A stretch of 64,000 nt of DNA, from the NCBI GenBank assembly GCA_029204225.1, contig CM055098.1:5947246-6011245 (forward strand). Reading direction: 5' to 3'. Positions within the stretch are counted from its first letter, which is position 1. Each line of letters starts with the position of its first letter. A program made the position numbers and the translations under genes. This document shows, piece after piece, positions 11,101-22,641 of this stretch. The DNA comes from Diphasiastrum complanatum. Its lineage: Eukaryota; Streptophyta; Lycopodiopsida; Lycopodiales; Lycopodiaceae. A model generated the notes under the pieces. That model did no database searches and was not told the origin of the DNA. It saw only the letters and a list, made by a program, of their open reading frames with translations.

Positions 11101-12128
11101 GTGACTATGATCCTTCCATGTATCTAAAGTTTGTTGATAGCAATATTGTCATTCTTCTAATTTATGTTGATGACATTATTCTTTGTGAAAGTTGTATCAA
11201 GCTAGTTGATGAAACCAAGCTAGCACTTGGATGTGAGTTTAAAATGCAAGATCTAGGAGAAATGCATTACATCCTAGGCCTAGAAATTGATTTTTATGAA
11301 AATCATGTCTTTATATGCCAATCTAGATATGCTCACTCTATGCTGAAAAAAATTCATATGGAAAATTCTAAGAGCATAGATACTCCAATGGAGCAAATTG
11401 TAAAAGATCCTAATAAAGGTGATGAAAGATCCTTTGAGGACATCACACTTTTTAGGAGTCTTGTAGGCTCCTTAATTTGGCTTACCATTACTAGGCCCGA
11501 TCTAAGTTTTTGTGTGCACAAATTGAGTCAATTAATGCAAGATCCTACGATCCATCATTGGAAGATGGCCAAGAGGATTTTAAGATATGTATCTTCATCT
11601 TGTGATTATGGTCTACTCTATAAAAGTGAAGATCTATCCATTATTGGCTACTCGGATTCGGACTTTGCAAGTGACAAGATGGATCGAAAGTCTATTAGTG
11701 CATAAACTATCTTTCTTGGAGGCAATCTAATATCTTGGCTTTCCAAAAAGCAAGATACTATATCTCTCTCTTCATGTGAGGCCGAGTACAAAGCACTCAC
11801 TACAACTAACAAAGAAGTGCTTTGGATCAAGAGGTTATTAATGGAGCTAAAGTGCATCAAGGAGGATGATCTACCAATGATCAAGTGTGATAACATCTCG
11901 GCCCAAGCTCTTGCCAATAGTCCCATATTTCATGCAAGAAGCAAGCAAATAGAAGTGGCACACCATTTTGTGAGAGAAAAGCTTATTGGAGGTGAAATAT
12001 ATTTGGAGCATGTCAACTTGTCCTCTTGTATTGCCGATCTACTCACCAAGCCTTTGAGCAAAAGTGCTTTCATCAAGCATAGATCTAATCTTGGAGTTAT
12101 ATCAAGATCAATGCTCAAATCTTCATAG
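8187..12128 (+). pseudogene. Copia gag-pol polyprotein with one in-frame stop
   Basis: The frame (1,313 codons plus stop) opens at the ATG of MSSMGPSLLEP. Gag comes first (NYSIWKMRMES). A zinc knuckle lies near residue 245, but its first cysteine is Phe (FFYCGKKGHYVINC). The protease motif CIDSGASSHM is near residue 302. Integrase follows, with HRRLGHP, the catalytic Asp residues in HSDVHF and LRSDGGGEY, and the Glu in NGVAERKN. The reverse transcriptase has LIYVDDIIL near residue 993, and RNase H follows. A TAA at 11703-11705 (codon 1173) interrupts RNase H; the same frame then continues cleanly to the TAG at 12128, through SLSSCEAEYKAL and VAHHFVREK. It is therefore one nonsense change away from being open, plus the altered knuckle. 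Upstream, 7442-8186 is an untranslated leader. Confidence 0.93.
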
Positions 12129-12138
12129 ATAATTTTTT

Positions 12139-12146
12139 AGGAGGCG
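12139..12146 (+). promoter_or_regulatory. Polypurine tract of copia element A
   Basis: aggaggcg lies directly before the TGTG start of the 3' LTR, 10 bp after the gag-pol stop. This is the expected site of plus-strand priming. Confidence 0.75.
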
Positions 12147-12883
12147 TGTGCAGAATTGAAAAAGATTATCTATGTTAGATATAGGGGTCTTATGTTTTTT
12201 ACATCAAGCATCTAGGTGTAGGATGTTGATAGGAATAAATTTGGCATAGATGGCAAATTATGCACTTCCACTTGTAATGCCACTATTGAGCCAAAATAGA
12301 GTAAGAGGCTAAACAAATGCCAATCAGAGTGTAGACAAGTGTAAAGCTTTTGTTTGATGAATTCCAAGAGGTCCAATAGGATTTAGAGGTGGAACCTTGT
12401 GAGGTCCAATAGGAAATTGAGGTGTGCTTGAATATAGTCCAATAGAATTAAGAGGTGTATGGTTCAATGATCCAATAGGATCAAGAGGTGACAAAATATG
12501 GTCCAATCATAGTTAAGCATAGTGGTAGCTCATGGATCTACTAGTATCATTGTACTCCTCATTTTGAGTCTAATTGATTTGGTGATTTCATGGATTTTGT
12601 GAGTTATTGGATTTCTAGCTGTCTCTCTCTACCCGAGAGCTCATGATGCTTTTTCTCTCTCTTCCCGAGGAGAGCAGCTTGTTTTTACTTAGATTATTTT
12701 TTGAATACTTCCCACACGTGTGACTGAGAGTTGGAAGTGATTGAATGCATGTAGTAGTGTGTTTTTGCCATAGGATCTAAGATTGATCTTGAATCTCAAT
12801 CTAGTCTTGATCTTGGTGCATCTACACACCTTATGAGATCACAAGTACATGTTGTGGACAATCCACACATGTGAAATTCAACA
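12147..12883 (+). repeat. 3' LTR of copia element A
   Basis: Same length as the 5' LTR, beginning tgtgcagaattg and ending gaaattcaaca. It differs from the 5' copy at about ten positions, for example cacgtg versus caaatg and cacacgtg versus cacacatg. Confidence 0.95.
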
Positions 12884-13911
12884 ATTATAGATTGATATTT
12901 TCAAAAGTCATGTAAGTTTAGATGTATATTTAATTTTTTTATAATTAAAATTAAGTAAAATAAATTTGTTTGTTGATTTTAGTATTTCTATATTTAATGT
13001 CTTTATTTATTATTAATTAATTTAAAATATGTACAAGATTGAATATTTTGTTAAAATTTTATATCTAGTTTTTTTAGTATGATTTTAGTTTTTCACAAAA
13101 CACGATATTTTTTTAGGATGAAAATATAAAATTTGCAAAGCATTTGAAATGTAGGCATTTTTTAAAAAAATTAAAAAAATTACAAAAAATGGATTTCCAT
13201 GTCATTTCTCTTTTTTTTGGTCACCATGTTTAGGTATGGAAGGTTATTCTAGAAACTTGCTTATGACAAGTAAATGTCTCACCCAGGTATCGGACATGAC
13301 AAATGTCATCGTTTGCTTTACCCATAAGCCAAAGACCGCTCTCTAATTTGAAGCTACTATGAGGAGGATGGAGTTACAATATAAATGTTGCAATAGATGG
13401 CCTTTATATTAGGCAACCATTCTACAATTTGGGCCTTTGGCTTTAGCGTAAATGTGGAAGGAGATAACTTTTTCATGTCCGATAGTTGGGTAAGCCTTCT
13501 ACATCTATGAAGTTTTATGGAATGTGTTTTGTTTTCTATTTGTTTTAAAGTTTAGGCTTGAATTGTAAGAATAAAATGTAAGTGTAATAATTTAGGATGC
13601 CAGATTGATTTGTGCAAAAAAAATAGAATGAGGTTACTTAAAATAGGATATAAATATGTGTGATAGAAATTCTAGAAAATTTATACTTACATATTACTAA
13701 TCCAAACATGCTATATGAGTATTGTAAAGGTGATACTGTATGGTGATTGACTAACACATTGAAAGGCATAGATTGAGACATGTGTCAAAATTGGTGAACT
13801 CCTGCAACTTTGTCGCAACACGAACACAAAGCGAAGGTCGAACGAGAACAATTCACGAAAGTCAACGTTCCTTGACTTGAAGGATGAACGATTCGTGAAT
13901 CATTCACGAAT
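12884..13911. other. AT-rich intergenic DNA between two copia elements
   Basis: No gene is seen. The first part repeats the word that lies upstream of element A. From about 13850 there are several cgaa/cacgaa words and a small inverted repeat, cgattcgtgaatcattcacgaat (arms around 13889-13911), just before the next LTR. Confidence 0.5.
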
Positions 13912-14623
13912 TGTAAACATACCTCCAGGATCGTAAACCGCAAAGGGACGCAAAACGAAAAGATATGAAAGAAACGAAATGAGTGAAAACAAACGAAGGA
14001 AACGAAACAAACAAAAAGAAATCTTTCGCACTGCCAGCTGGTAGCTCAACAAGCTTGGAGTCGTAGACTTCACGCCCAGTTGAAACGAGTGGCAACGACA
14101 GAGAGTAACTGAGTAGTTGATTAGCGTTAACTAGTCTTGTGATTTCTGCGTGTAGCCATCTTGTAAACTCCACACTGTGGAGATATAAACTATCCTTTCT
14201 GGATCATAAAGATATAAGAGAATAGACTGAATTATTGTAAGAGATAGAGAGAGACGTAGCGAGTAGAGCAGAAAAGAAAAATACTAGAAACGAAAGAGTT
14301 GTGCATGAAAGTCTACCAACGAACAGAACACAACGAAAGAGAATAGTGTCATTCCGCCAATGAGTGAGACACTGACGATCTCACTCTAAAATTAAACTGA
14401 TAATACAGTTGCTCTATTTTTGTGCATCTCCTTGTCTTGTGTAGTCTGTCTTGGTTGCTAGAATAAAATGTGTTCTGTGATGTGCGGTTGCGTGTCTAGA
14501 TTCCTGTGAAGCTTCCGCGCAAAGGAAAATTCAAAGACACAAAATCATTTGCGAATACGAAAACGAAAACGAGAAAGAAATAGTTTCGCTTTCGCGACAC
14601 TAAACAGTTTCGCTTTTGCGACA
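13912..14623 (+). repeat. 5' LTR of copia element C
   Basis: Bounded by TG and CA and followed by the primer-binding site. It is rich in cgaaacgaaa-type words; two near-identical phrases, gtttcgctttcgcgacac and gtttcgcttttgcgaca, end the LTR as a short tandem pair (14583-14623). Confidence 0.85.
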
Positions 14624-14635
14624 TGGTATCAGAGC
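14624..14635 (+). promoter_or_regulatory. Primer-binding site of copia element C
   Basis: tggtatcagagc directly after the LTR, the standard copia site matching the 3' end of initiator methionine tRNA. Confidence 0.9.
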
Positions 14636-14688
14636 ACACAGGTTATCACTACTGATATTTGAGTAGTGATTCTCTAGACAACACAATA

Positions 14689-16805
14689 TGGCTACAACAA
14701 TCCAAACAAGAGTAGCAATCAATCTTGATGGCGCAAATCACAAAATCTGGAAATTTAAAATCAAAACACTTCTAAAGGGCGAAGGCATCTGGTTGGTGAT
14801 CGAACTCTCAGAGGTGCAGCCTCTAGAGGGAGACCCGAGAAGAGCTGATTAAAGCAGAAGTATGAAGTGAAGACTGCAGCTTCAGTCATGCACCTTCACA
14901 ATCAGCTGCAATCCATACGATGGGATGGGAACCAGTTGGATCAGCACGTTGAGAAGATCAGAACGATCTTCACTCAGCTCGTTGCATCAGAACAGGAGCA
15001 CCAAGTCCTAGCACCACAGCAGCTGATGTACTTCATGAATTCTCTACCGACGTCCTATCAGCTGTTGAGAATGCTCATACTGAGTCTACCAGATATGACA
15101 TTTGACAAAGCAGTTAGTCTTGTCGCTGATGAGATACTGATGAGAGACGAAGGAGAGGGAAGCAGTGATCAAGAGAACGCTCTCTTCACAAAAGGCAAGA
15201 AGAAAAACAAGAACAAGCCAAGATTTGAAAAGACGAAGTCCTCGAATCAACAATCTTCTTCCTGCGATCACTGCCACAAACCAGGCCATAAAGCCAACAA
15301 ATGCTGGTTCAATCCAGCAATACCTTGCATGCACTACAAGAAGAAGGGGACATTCTGCATACGATTGTAGATTCAACCCAAAAAAATAAAACAAAGCTGA
15401 AAAAGCCAATGTTGCAGAGTCATCCAAGGATGCTGGTAGAGGTGACGAAGCTTTCACAATACTCGATGAAGCTTCAACCAGTTACACTGAACACAACTAC
15501 GATGTAGTCATTGATTCAGTAGCAATATCACACATCACTTGCAACAAGAAGATCTTGATCGACTTCAGAGAGCTTGAAAATGATAGAGCAGTGATTCTAG
15601 GTGATGGGAGCAGAAACAATGTCAAAGGCATTGCCACTCTACAACTACGAACGCTGTCAGGCCAAGTAGAGCTTCCAGAAGCACTCTATGTGCCCTCACT
15701 CAGAAAAGATCTGCTATCCATCTCCAAGATGGCAGATCTTGGCATTCGAGTTTTGTTCGATGACAACACATGCCACATGATCGAGAAGATGACAAACAAG
15801 TTGCTGACGGTCGAATGTAGAGAAGGAAACCTCTACCAGGCCAAGATAATCAGCAACTCTGATAGCATATTAAATGCATTAGAAAATTAAGATAAGCTCT
15901 GACATAGAAGAATGTATCATCTGAACATGCGGAGCCTGTACGACATGAGCAGAAAAGACATAGTCACAAGTCTCAAGATTTCAGGTTCAAAACTGAGTTC
16001 TACGAAGCCTGTCAGAAAGGCAAGCAACATCGGAATCCATTCATCATGAGGGAAAAAGAGCCAAGGAAGTTCTTGAACTCGTCCACGCTGATGTTTGTGG
16101 ACCGATGAAGATGGATTCGCTCTTAGGTTCGAGATATTTTTCGATGTTCATAGATTATTACAGCCGGATGACCACGATCTACTACCTAAAGAAGAAATCT
16201 GAAGTGTTTGATTCCTTCAAGAAGTTTGTGGCATTTGCAGAGTGACACACCTCGAAAAAGATACAGATCCTTAGATCTGATATCGGAGGTGAATACAAAA
16301 GCAAAGAATATGGTGTTGATTATTTCGACACATATTCGCTGATGGTCAAGATGACAAGCATACGACTACTCCTTGCATATGCCACACAACACAATCTAGA
16401 AATTCACCAGATTGATGTGAAAACAGCCTTTCTCCACGTAGATCTAGAGGAAAAAATCTTCATGAAGCAGCTTGAAGGTTTTGAAGACCCCGACAATCGA
16501 CAATATGTCTGTTGGTTGTAGATATGCATATATGGTCTAAAATATGCATCACAAGCTTGGTATAAGAAGCTCAATAGTCTTTTGAAGTCCCTAGACTTCA
16601 ATCCTACACAACTAGACTGCAATGTCTACATAAAAAGAGTAGGAAAGGATTTTGTGATACTGACCATTTTCATGGATGATTCGCTAATGATAGAAAATTC
16701 CTTGATGTTGATCAAAGACACGAAGAGTCAGATTCCTGAAAGCTACGAAATCACGGATCTTGGAGAAGCAACAAAGTGCCTCGGGCTGGAGATCAGAGGA
16801 GATTG
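14689..16805 (+). pseudogene. Copia C gag-pol remnant with stops, frameshifts and deletion
   Basis: The start MATTIQTRVAI opens Gag but meets a stop at about 14850. Gag continues from 14867 to 15370 with an intact CCHC knuckle, CDHCHKPGHKANKC. A protease-like VIDSVAISHIT (DSG changed to DSV) and the LYVPSLRKDLLSI segment follow to 15890. Integrase pieces are visible (HADVCGPM near 16080, DIGGEY near 16280), then the frame jumps into reverse transcriptase at DYFDTYSLMVKM. YVDD reads FMDD at about 16673. The copy is defective: catalytic motifs are changed and no RNase H remains. Confidence 0.85.
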
Positions 16806-17191
16806 AACAAACTCCACAATGGAAACATTTTAGCTTGGATCTATTTTTCTTCTTTCCAAAAAAAGTAGAAGGCTCACCTTGATCTTGCCATTTTGATTAT
16901 TTTCTTTTGTCCTTGCCCATGAATTGGTAACATGGCTCTTTGTGCCATCGATGTGACAGATGTAACATTAGGTGCTTGAATAATCAGTTATTTCTTAAGA
17001 AAATTACCATTCTCATCTAAGATTTCTTCTTCCATGCTTACATCAATCTAATTCAAATCTGATTCAACTTCCTCTTCCAACATCGGTCTCCCTTCGGACG
17101 TTATGTCTTTTTTTATGGCCTCTTTTTCACTCCCTCTCTATCACATCCTATTTCATGTGGAGTTGGGTCTAACTCGATCTCATCTCTAGTC

Positions 17192-17557
17192 ATGGTGTTG
17201 CTACAACCTCAGTTAGAGACAGAGTCTCGTTTTACTACCATATTGGGTCAAAGTTTTGTTTCTGATTGGATATCCTCAAGACAGTCTAGTATAGTCCCTA
17301 ATTTGTCTCTTATAACCACTGATATTTCATATTCTGATAGTGAAATTGCTAGTGCTTATTCTAGATCAAAATCCCTTCCATCATCGTCTATGTCAAAATT
17401 CAATGGTTCATGTTCTGGTAAAGAGGTTTATGAAGTCGACATTGTTTTAGGATATGACAACTACAAACTTGATGATCTCCCTGTAGGTGGGGTTGGCCCA
17501 ATAATCAGTAAGGCAACTTCTTGTAATGATAGCTCTATAGCCTTGGAAAGGTTATAG
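17192..17557 (+). CDS. Unrecognised ORF, 121 aa, Ser-rich
   Basis: An ATG-initiated frame of 121 codons, rich in Ser, Ile and acidic residues, with no family motif that I recognise. It lies between the broken copia C and a decayed LTR element and may be part of the latter's gag region. The surrounding 16806-17191 has no other support for a gene. Coding status is doubtful. Confidence 0.2.
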   Translation: MVLLQPQLETESRFTTILGQSFVSDWISSRQSSIVPNLSLITTDISYSDSEIASAYSRSKSLPSSSMSKFNGSCSGKEVYEVDIVLGYDNYKLDDLPVGGVGPIISKATSCNDSSIALERL

Positions 17558-20500
17558 AGATTGTCTATTACATTGGTATCTATGTGTATAATTGTGTATG
17601 GATCTGGTAAGGGTTCGACTCTATTCAACCTTGGTGTATCAAATTCTAGTAAGGGAGGCCTCATACATTCTCTTCTGAAAGGTCCATCTACTAGCATAAT
17701 GTGTTTAGAGTTGTAGCTCTCAGATGGTAGGAATTCGGGGGTATAGTACCAGCCAAATGGGTTGTTTTATGTGACATGTGCAAATTCTTGTTAAAATCAC
17801 AATTTTGCTAATGAATTATTGCAATTCATTTGGAACAAATATGGGGGTACTCCGGTATTTGGTGGAATAGATATGTGCATATCTGGTATTGGAAATCCAG
17901 ATGAAGTTGAGATCTCTGGATTATCAGATGATGCGGTTAAAGATCTTTTTTAAGATCGGATCCTATATTAGGTATAGGATGGTCAGATAGTCTTTTTGAT
18001 TTTCTGAAGGTCGGATCTAAAAGCAAAGGACTTTCTTGGAGAGAAAATTGATGGTATGGGACATCAGTGATTTCAAAGAGGGAATTCTTGTGCGAGAATG
18101 ATCTGTAGGCCAGTGGTTAGTATTTATTTTGTTGGTAATGCTAACAGTTGAAACCATTGGTTAAATTTGTTTAAGGTATTTGGAGAGGTTATGAGATATA
18201 GATCTGGATTCCTCAATGGTATCTCATAAATTCCAAATCGGAAACCCTTTGAAGTTATTTCTCTATTAATTTTAAACCTCCACTTTTTAGAAATTTCTTA
18301 TATATGAGACAATTGGATTGAGATTCATATAATTTCTTCCAGTGTAGAACTTGGTTCTGAAGGACTGTTTAAGCTATATGAATTCATGCTTCCACTTCAG
18401 TTTTGTGAATATAGCTCAGAATCGATTGATGTTTCAATTGATTAAGTGGAATTTAGACTTCCTGGACCCAATTTATTATCTCTATTAGATAGTTGATTAT
18501 TGAGAGTAATGTTTCTATCACTCAGGATAAGATATTTAGTGATTTTAAGGAAAAAGTCCGGTTTGTCATAGTATTGGATACTCATTACTGACTTTTTCAA
18601 ATCTTTGATATCTTATACGTTGTCTCCTGGGAGCTTTTTGATTGAAATTGTGAAATTTCTTTTAAAAGGGGGAGAAGAAAATGATAGGAATCAGACTTTC
18701 TAGTTGCATAGATTTCTTTTGTGAAATCCAGTTTGTGTGCAATGGTGAACTATCCAGTGTGAATAGAGAAAATCTCTAGTGATTATTTTGAATAATCTGG
18801 AACTAGAGGAGATTTGGGGGTTTTTGAGTTGTGAGATATTCATGAATATGGGAAGTGTTGGTAAAGATTGAATTAAGATTCACTGATTGGCTACCAAATA
18901 CCATTTAGTTATGGATTGGATCAGTGGAATAAAGCTTTAATCTGAACCTTTTGTCCAAAGATGTCTGTATAAGTCAGTCTAATCTTGGTTTGAACACTAA
19001 GATATGAAGTAGGCTGAATGATTGAAGGAATTTTGTTGATAAAAGTATGATGGTTGGAAAACTTGTGTTGTAGAATTGTTCACTTCAGAGATTTCCCAGA
19101 TATGTTATTTACTCAAGAGAAATAGAATTTTATGTAGCTGAGTTACAAGATTCTCAGTGATATATGTGAGTAACATATGTGGATTTTGGAGGAATCTGCC
19201 AGATAATGATATATGTGTTTATGTACTGGGTCATAGTGAGATTTTTCTCATATGTGCATGATTAATCTTGTGTGGATCTGCTATGTATTCCTAGTTACTA
19301 AGGTTATCTAGTGCACTTAACCTAGTGGTTGAACATAGACATGTGATCAAGTATTGTGTTTGACAATTACTTGTAGAGTTAACAAATCTGTTCTGATAGA
19401 TCTATTGGTTAACTTAAAGTGATTTGGATATGGGTCTAAATGTGGTGTTGTACATGTATAGTTGATATCTGCACCTAGACATTTAAGATTTCTAAATCAT
19501 GAGCAATTAACTTGAGTAGTTGATTTACTCCGGTGTAAGTTAATTGATAAAACAGACAGTGTGAAGATAAATTCACCGGAAACTGTTTATTTGTGTGTAT
19601 TGCTTGTAAGACACATAATTTGTGAGTCATTCAGATTCATTAAGGAATTATGTGCATAGGATACTGAATTTCTTGGATGAGTATTATGATTAAGTATGGT
19701 TTTGGAATCCTGTAAATTATGATTGACAAATCATAAGATTCTAAATATTTATGATTGACGAATCATAAACTGATACTTAAAGATCATTTGAAGATTATAG
19801 GAAAATGTGAGGATTCTTAAGATAATGAGTAATTCTTGATCAATTGGGTGAGTCAAGGTTTTAGATCTGTTATTTGAACTATAAATTCTTTTACTCCAGT
19901 GCATACTTGAGATTGTATGGATCTCACAGGCCTTTCCATTAAGTAATTGTTTACTTATGAGGAATTGCTTTCTTTACAGATTCTAGTCTATAAGTGCTTG
20001 TGTACTAAGTTCAGTCTAAATCTCCAGTTTGTAAGAGACAAATAAATCTATTATGATACAGATAGATGCTGATTTCTTGCATATGATGCTAGAAATGGGG
20101 CTGTTAACTCATTAGAGTAACTGCAGTACTCTGGTTTGAGTTATGTTTGTCTGAGACTTGATGGATTTCCTAGAGATATTAGATGACTGAATTGTGATAT
20201 TTTAGAATATCAGTATATTCTAAGAATATTTGTACCAAGAAGCATTATTTTCTACAAGAAATTGAAATGGAATTTCTTTAGCTTTTGGATTTGATCTCTG
20301 AAATAAAGAAGTTAACTCACCCAGTGGTTCATGTAATTAGGATTACATGAAGGTGATGAATTTTTGTTTTGGAGTAGATCAACCCATTTGGAGGATTTAT
20401 AGCTTAGTGTATCTTTTGAAATTTGAATTGGTATTCATGAGTAGAGGCAACCAATTAAAGAATTGTTACATCTCTGAGTACTTATTCAAATGGAAAGATC

Positions 20501-20604
20501 AGACTAAAAATAATAATTCATGGGTAAGATTTGAAAGCTTAAGGAATAGTTTCATGTTTTCTTTTTTCCGTTCTGAGGACAGAACCTATTTAAGGGAGGA
20601 AGAA
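17558..20604 (+). mobile_element. Strongly decayed LTR retrotransposon interior
   Basis: Three kilobases without a sustained frame, visibly poor in C on this strand. That fits long-term C-to-T decay of a methylated element, though I have not counted bases. Only the end is interpretable: at about 20347-20600 a frame reads SEYLFKWKDQTKNNNSW, resembling the chromodomain-like tail of Ty3/gypsy integrase. A purine tract (aagggaggaagaa) and a TGTTACGG LTR start at 20605 follow. The same tract-plus-TGTTACG layout ends the minus-strand gypsy at 22630. Confidence 0.45.
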
Positions 20605-21190
20605 TGTTACGGCCATATTCGGTTAAGGACTTGGAATAGTCCTAATATGGTAGACCGGCCCTCCGGTGTTTGAAATTATTGGTTACGCCTAGATTTAATT
20701 CCAAGTCAAGGCCTGTTGGTGACGAATAACCTTGAGAAGACCCAGACACTCTAATTGAGACATTTGGAGTAATGCATGTACATGTGACTGATATATGCAG
20801 GAGGTATTCATGTAGAGTTGTAACCTATTTATTGTTGACCTGCATGGGGATTGCATGTGCTCATGCACTGGATTCTACTCTCTATATATTGAGGTAGAGA
20901 CTATCCCGTCGACGACTTGGTCTAGGTTACCTGTTGAGCTCTTCTCCTCTTGTTGTCACATTGGCATGGCTTGGGGGCTTGATCCAGGAGGATTCTCCAG
21001 GAGGGATCTAGGTTTGGTTGGGTGGTTTTGCTCCACAGTCTCTCTTGTGTTTTCTTATCCTCATCTTAGCTATGTCATTCTATTTGTGGGATCAGCACTA
21101 TGTGATGCTAACCACTTGTCATGTCATATGGTCTATAGCCAAAAAACAAAGGAAAATTCTCTTACGCAGCCATACCAGTATTTTGTATAA
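20605..21190 (+). repeat. Probable 3' LTR of the decayed plus-strand element
   Basis: Begins tgttacggccatattc right after a purine-rich tract. A possible TATA element (ctctatatattgagg, about 20880) lies inside it. The far end is not certain because no partner LTR is present in the window. Confidence 0.4.
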
Positions 21191-22630
21191 CTAAATATGA
21201 ACGATCAACGGCTAAGTCTCTTACAACCATATCTTGTAAATCACTTGGCTAATGCACTAGGATTGACATACGGATAATGGGCTAGCACTTGCCAACAACA
21301 AGTAGAGATACTAATGTTGGTATCTGATGGTCAACTAGTGCTCACAACAATGGTGATCTTGGATTCATGGATCACCTTCATTAGAACGACGAGAATGGAC
21401 AAGCTCTTTCAAACAATAATAGTCCAAGGTTGCCTTGTGGTTGACCATAACATAATTGGTCAACATGCAAATTTCCACCACATAATTAGTAATTTGAACA
21501 ACTATCCTCCAAGAAACACTCCCTTAGTAGGCTTCAACTCCCAGTAGATGGGCGAATTTTAAGTCGAGGGATTGGTCCCATCGGAAGATCTCCAATAGGG
21601 GAAGAGCCCACACTTCCCTTATGGGAGTGATCATGGTAACACCGCTTCCAATCCTTGGGGCTATCCTAATTAGCCCATACTCCCAGGTCAATGAGAGTTT
21701 TCCAAGCTCTTAGAGGTATGACCACTATGAGATGGATGGCTCCACCGTATAGTGCTCGACTTGTCTTCTCATATTCTTAATGATGCTAAATGTTGTATGT
21801 GTGTGGTGATAATCTAGATCTGGGGTAGGCTGCCTATTCTTGGCATCATGTCATGCCAGATCTGTGGTCCAGATTTGTTGTCAAGGGTATCTAAAAGGAG
21901 TCTATGCAAAAGTAGATGCAAATTCAAAACAAGTGTACTTCCCTAACTATCTCCATTGCCAGATCACCTACGCAAATATTCTCATGTTGTGCATCGAGTG
22001 TAATGAATCATATTGACATTCATCCTTCAACATGTAAAATTGGAAAATATCTGAGGGGTGCTTCCATGTAAGGGTTCATCCGATCATGATAGCAGAGAAA
22101 GGATATGATAAGTCAAGTTTTGAAGTCTAAATCTTAGGCAGGATCTAAGTGAATCTCGTCGAACTTTGGAGCAGAAATCGTTTAGTCCTAATGGGTTCCT
22201 TACATTCAAGGAACTCAAAAGGGTTTTTAATTGAGACTCACAGGACATTCGACCTAGATTCAGCTAGGATGTCTAGAAGGTCCTCACTTCTATCTTGGGG
22301 CTATTGGCAGGATCCTCGGTAACTTGATCGCTTAAAATTTCCATGACTAAGTGTAATAGATCCTAACACCACAGTAGGGCAAACACTAACTGATTCACCC
22401 AACCTTGTCTACTCCCTGATATAGAGTAAGCGTCGGACCCCAACTGGGGGCCTTGTCCTGCTGACAGGGTCCCTAGACTATGTTAGGCCCGCCATAACTA
22501 TGGACCGTGTTGGGGCACACTACTCACATTGTCTTGCCATGTTGGTCGTGTACACTGGACACGACCCTGACTGTGGTATCTGACCTATCTGTGTTCTCTA
22601 GGATTTGGCACTAGTCACGAGCTCGTAACA
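21191..22630 (-). repeat. Probable 3' LTR region of the minus-strand gypsy element, end undefined
   Basis: Read on the minus strand, an LTR starts tgttacgagctcgtgac at 22630, directly after the purine tract aagggggaggga. I see no gene from here down to 21190. The LTR end and whatever lies between the two facing elements cannot be separated by eye. Confidence 0.4.
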
Positions 22631-22641
22631 CTCCCTCCCCC

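Larger units (their letters stand above)
6693..12883 (+). mobile_element. Ty1/copia LTR retrotransposon A, nearly complete
   Basis: A full structural set is visible: two 737-bp LTRs starting TGTG and ending CA, a primer-binding site directly after the 5' LTR, one long gag-pol frame, and a purine tract before the 3' LTR. Domain order is Gag, protease, integrase, reverse transcriptase, RNase H, which defines Ty1/copia. By eye the LTRs differ at about ten positions (roughly 1.4 %), several of them CG to TG/CA changes, so insertion was comparatively recent. It lies downstream of the methyltransferase-like gene in the same orientation. I could not define a clean 5-bp target duplication. Confidence 0.95.
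13912..16805 (+). mobile_element. Ty1/copia element C, 5' LTR plus truncated interior
   Basis: The 712-bp LTR starts tgtaaacatacc and ends gcgaca, followed exactly by the primer site tggtatcagagc. The interior keeps gag, protease, part of integrase and part of reverse transcriptase, with an internal deletion between the integrase and RT parts at about 16315. It stops at about 16805 without RNase H or a 3' LTR. A related LTR, reversed, lies at 28767-29446. Confidence 0.88.

Noticed and set aside
6670-12915. Long target-site duplication of copia A (about 21 bp)
   Set aside because: Copia integrases make about 5-bp duplications. The matching word does not directly touch both LTR ends, so it is more likely a pre-existing host repeat.
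14867-15370. Independent host zinc-knuckle gene
   Set aside because: It lies exactly between a copia LTR/primer site and copia protease, so it is the gag of element C.
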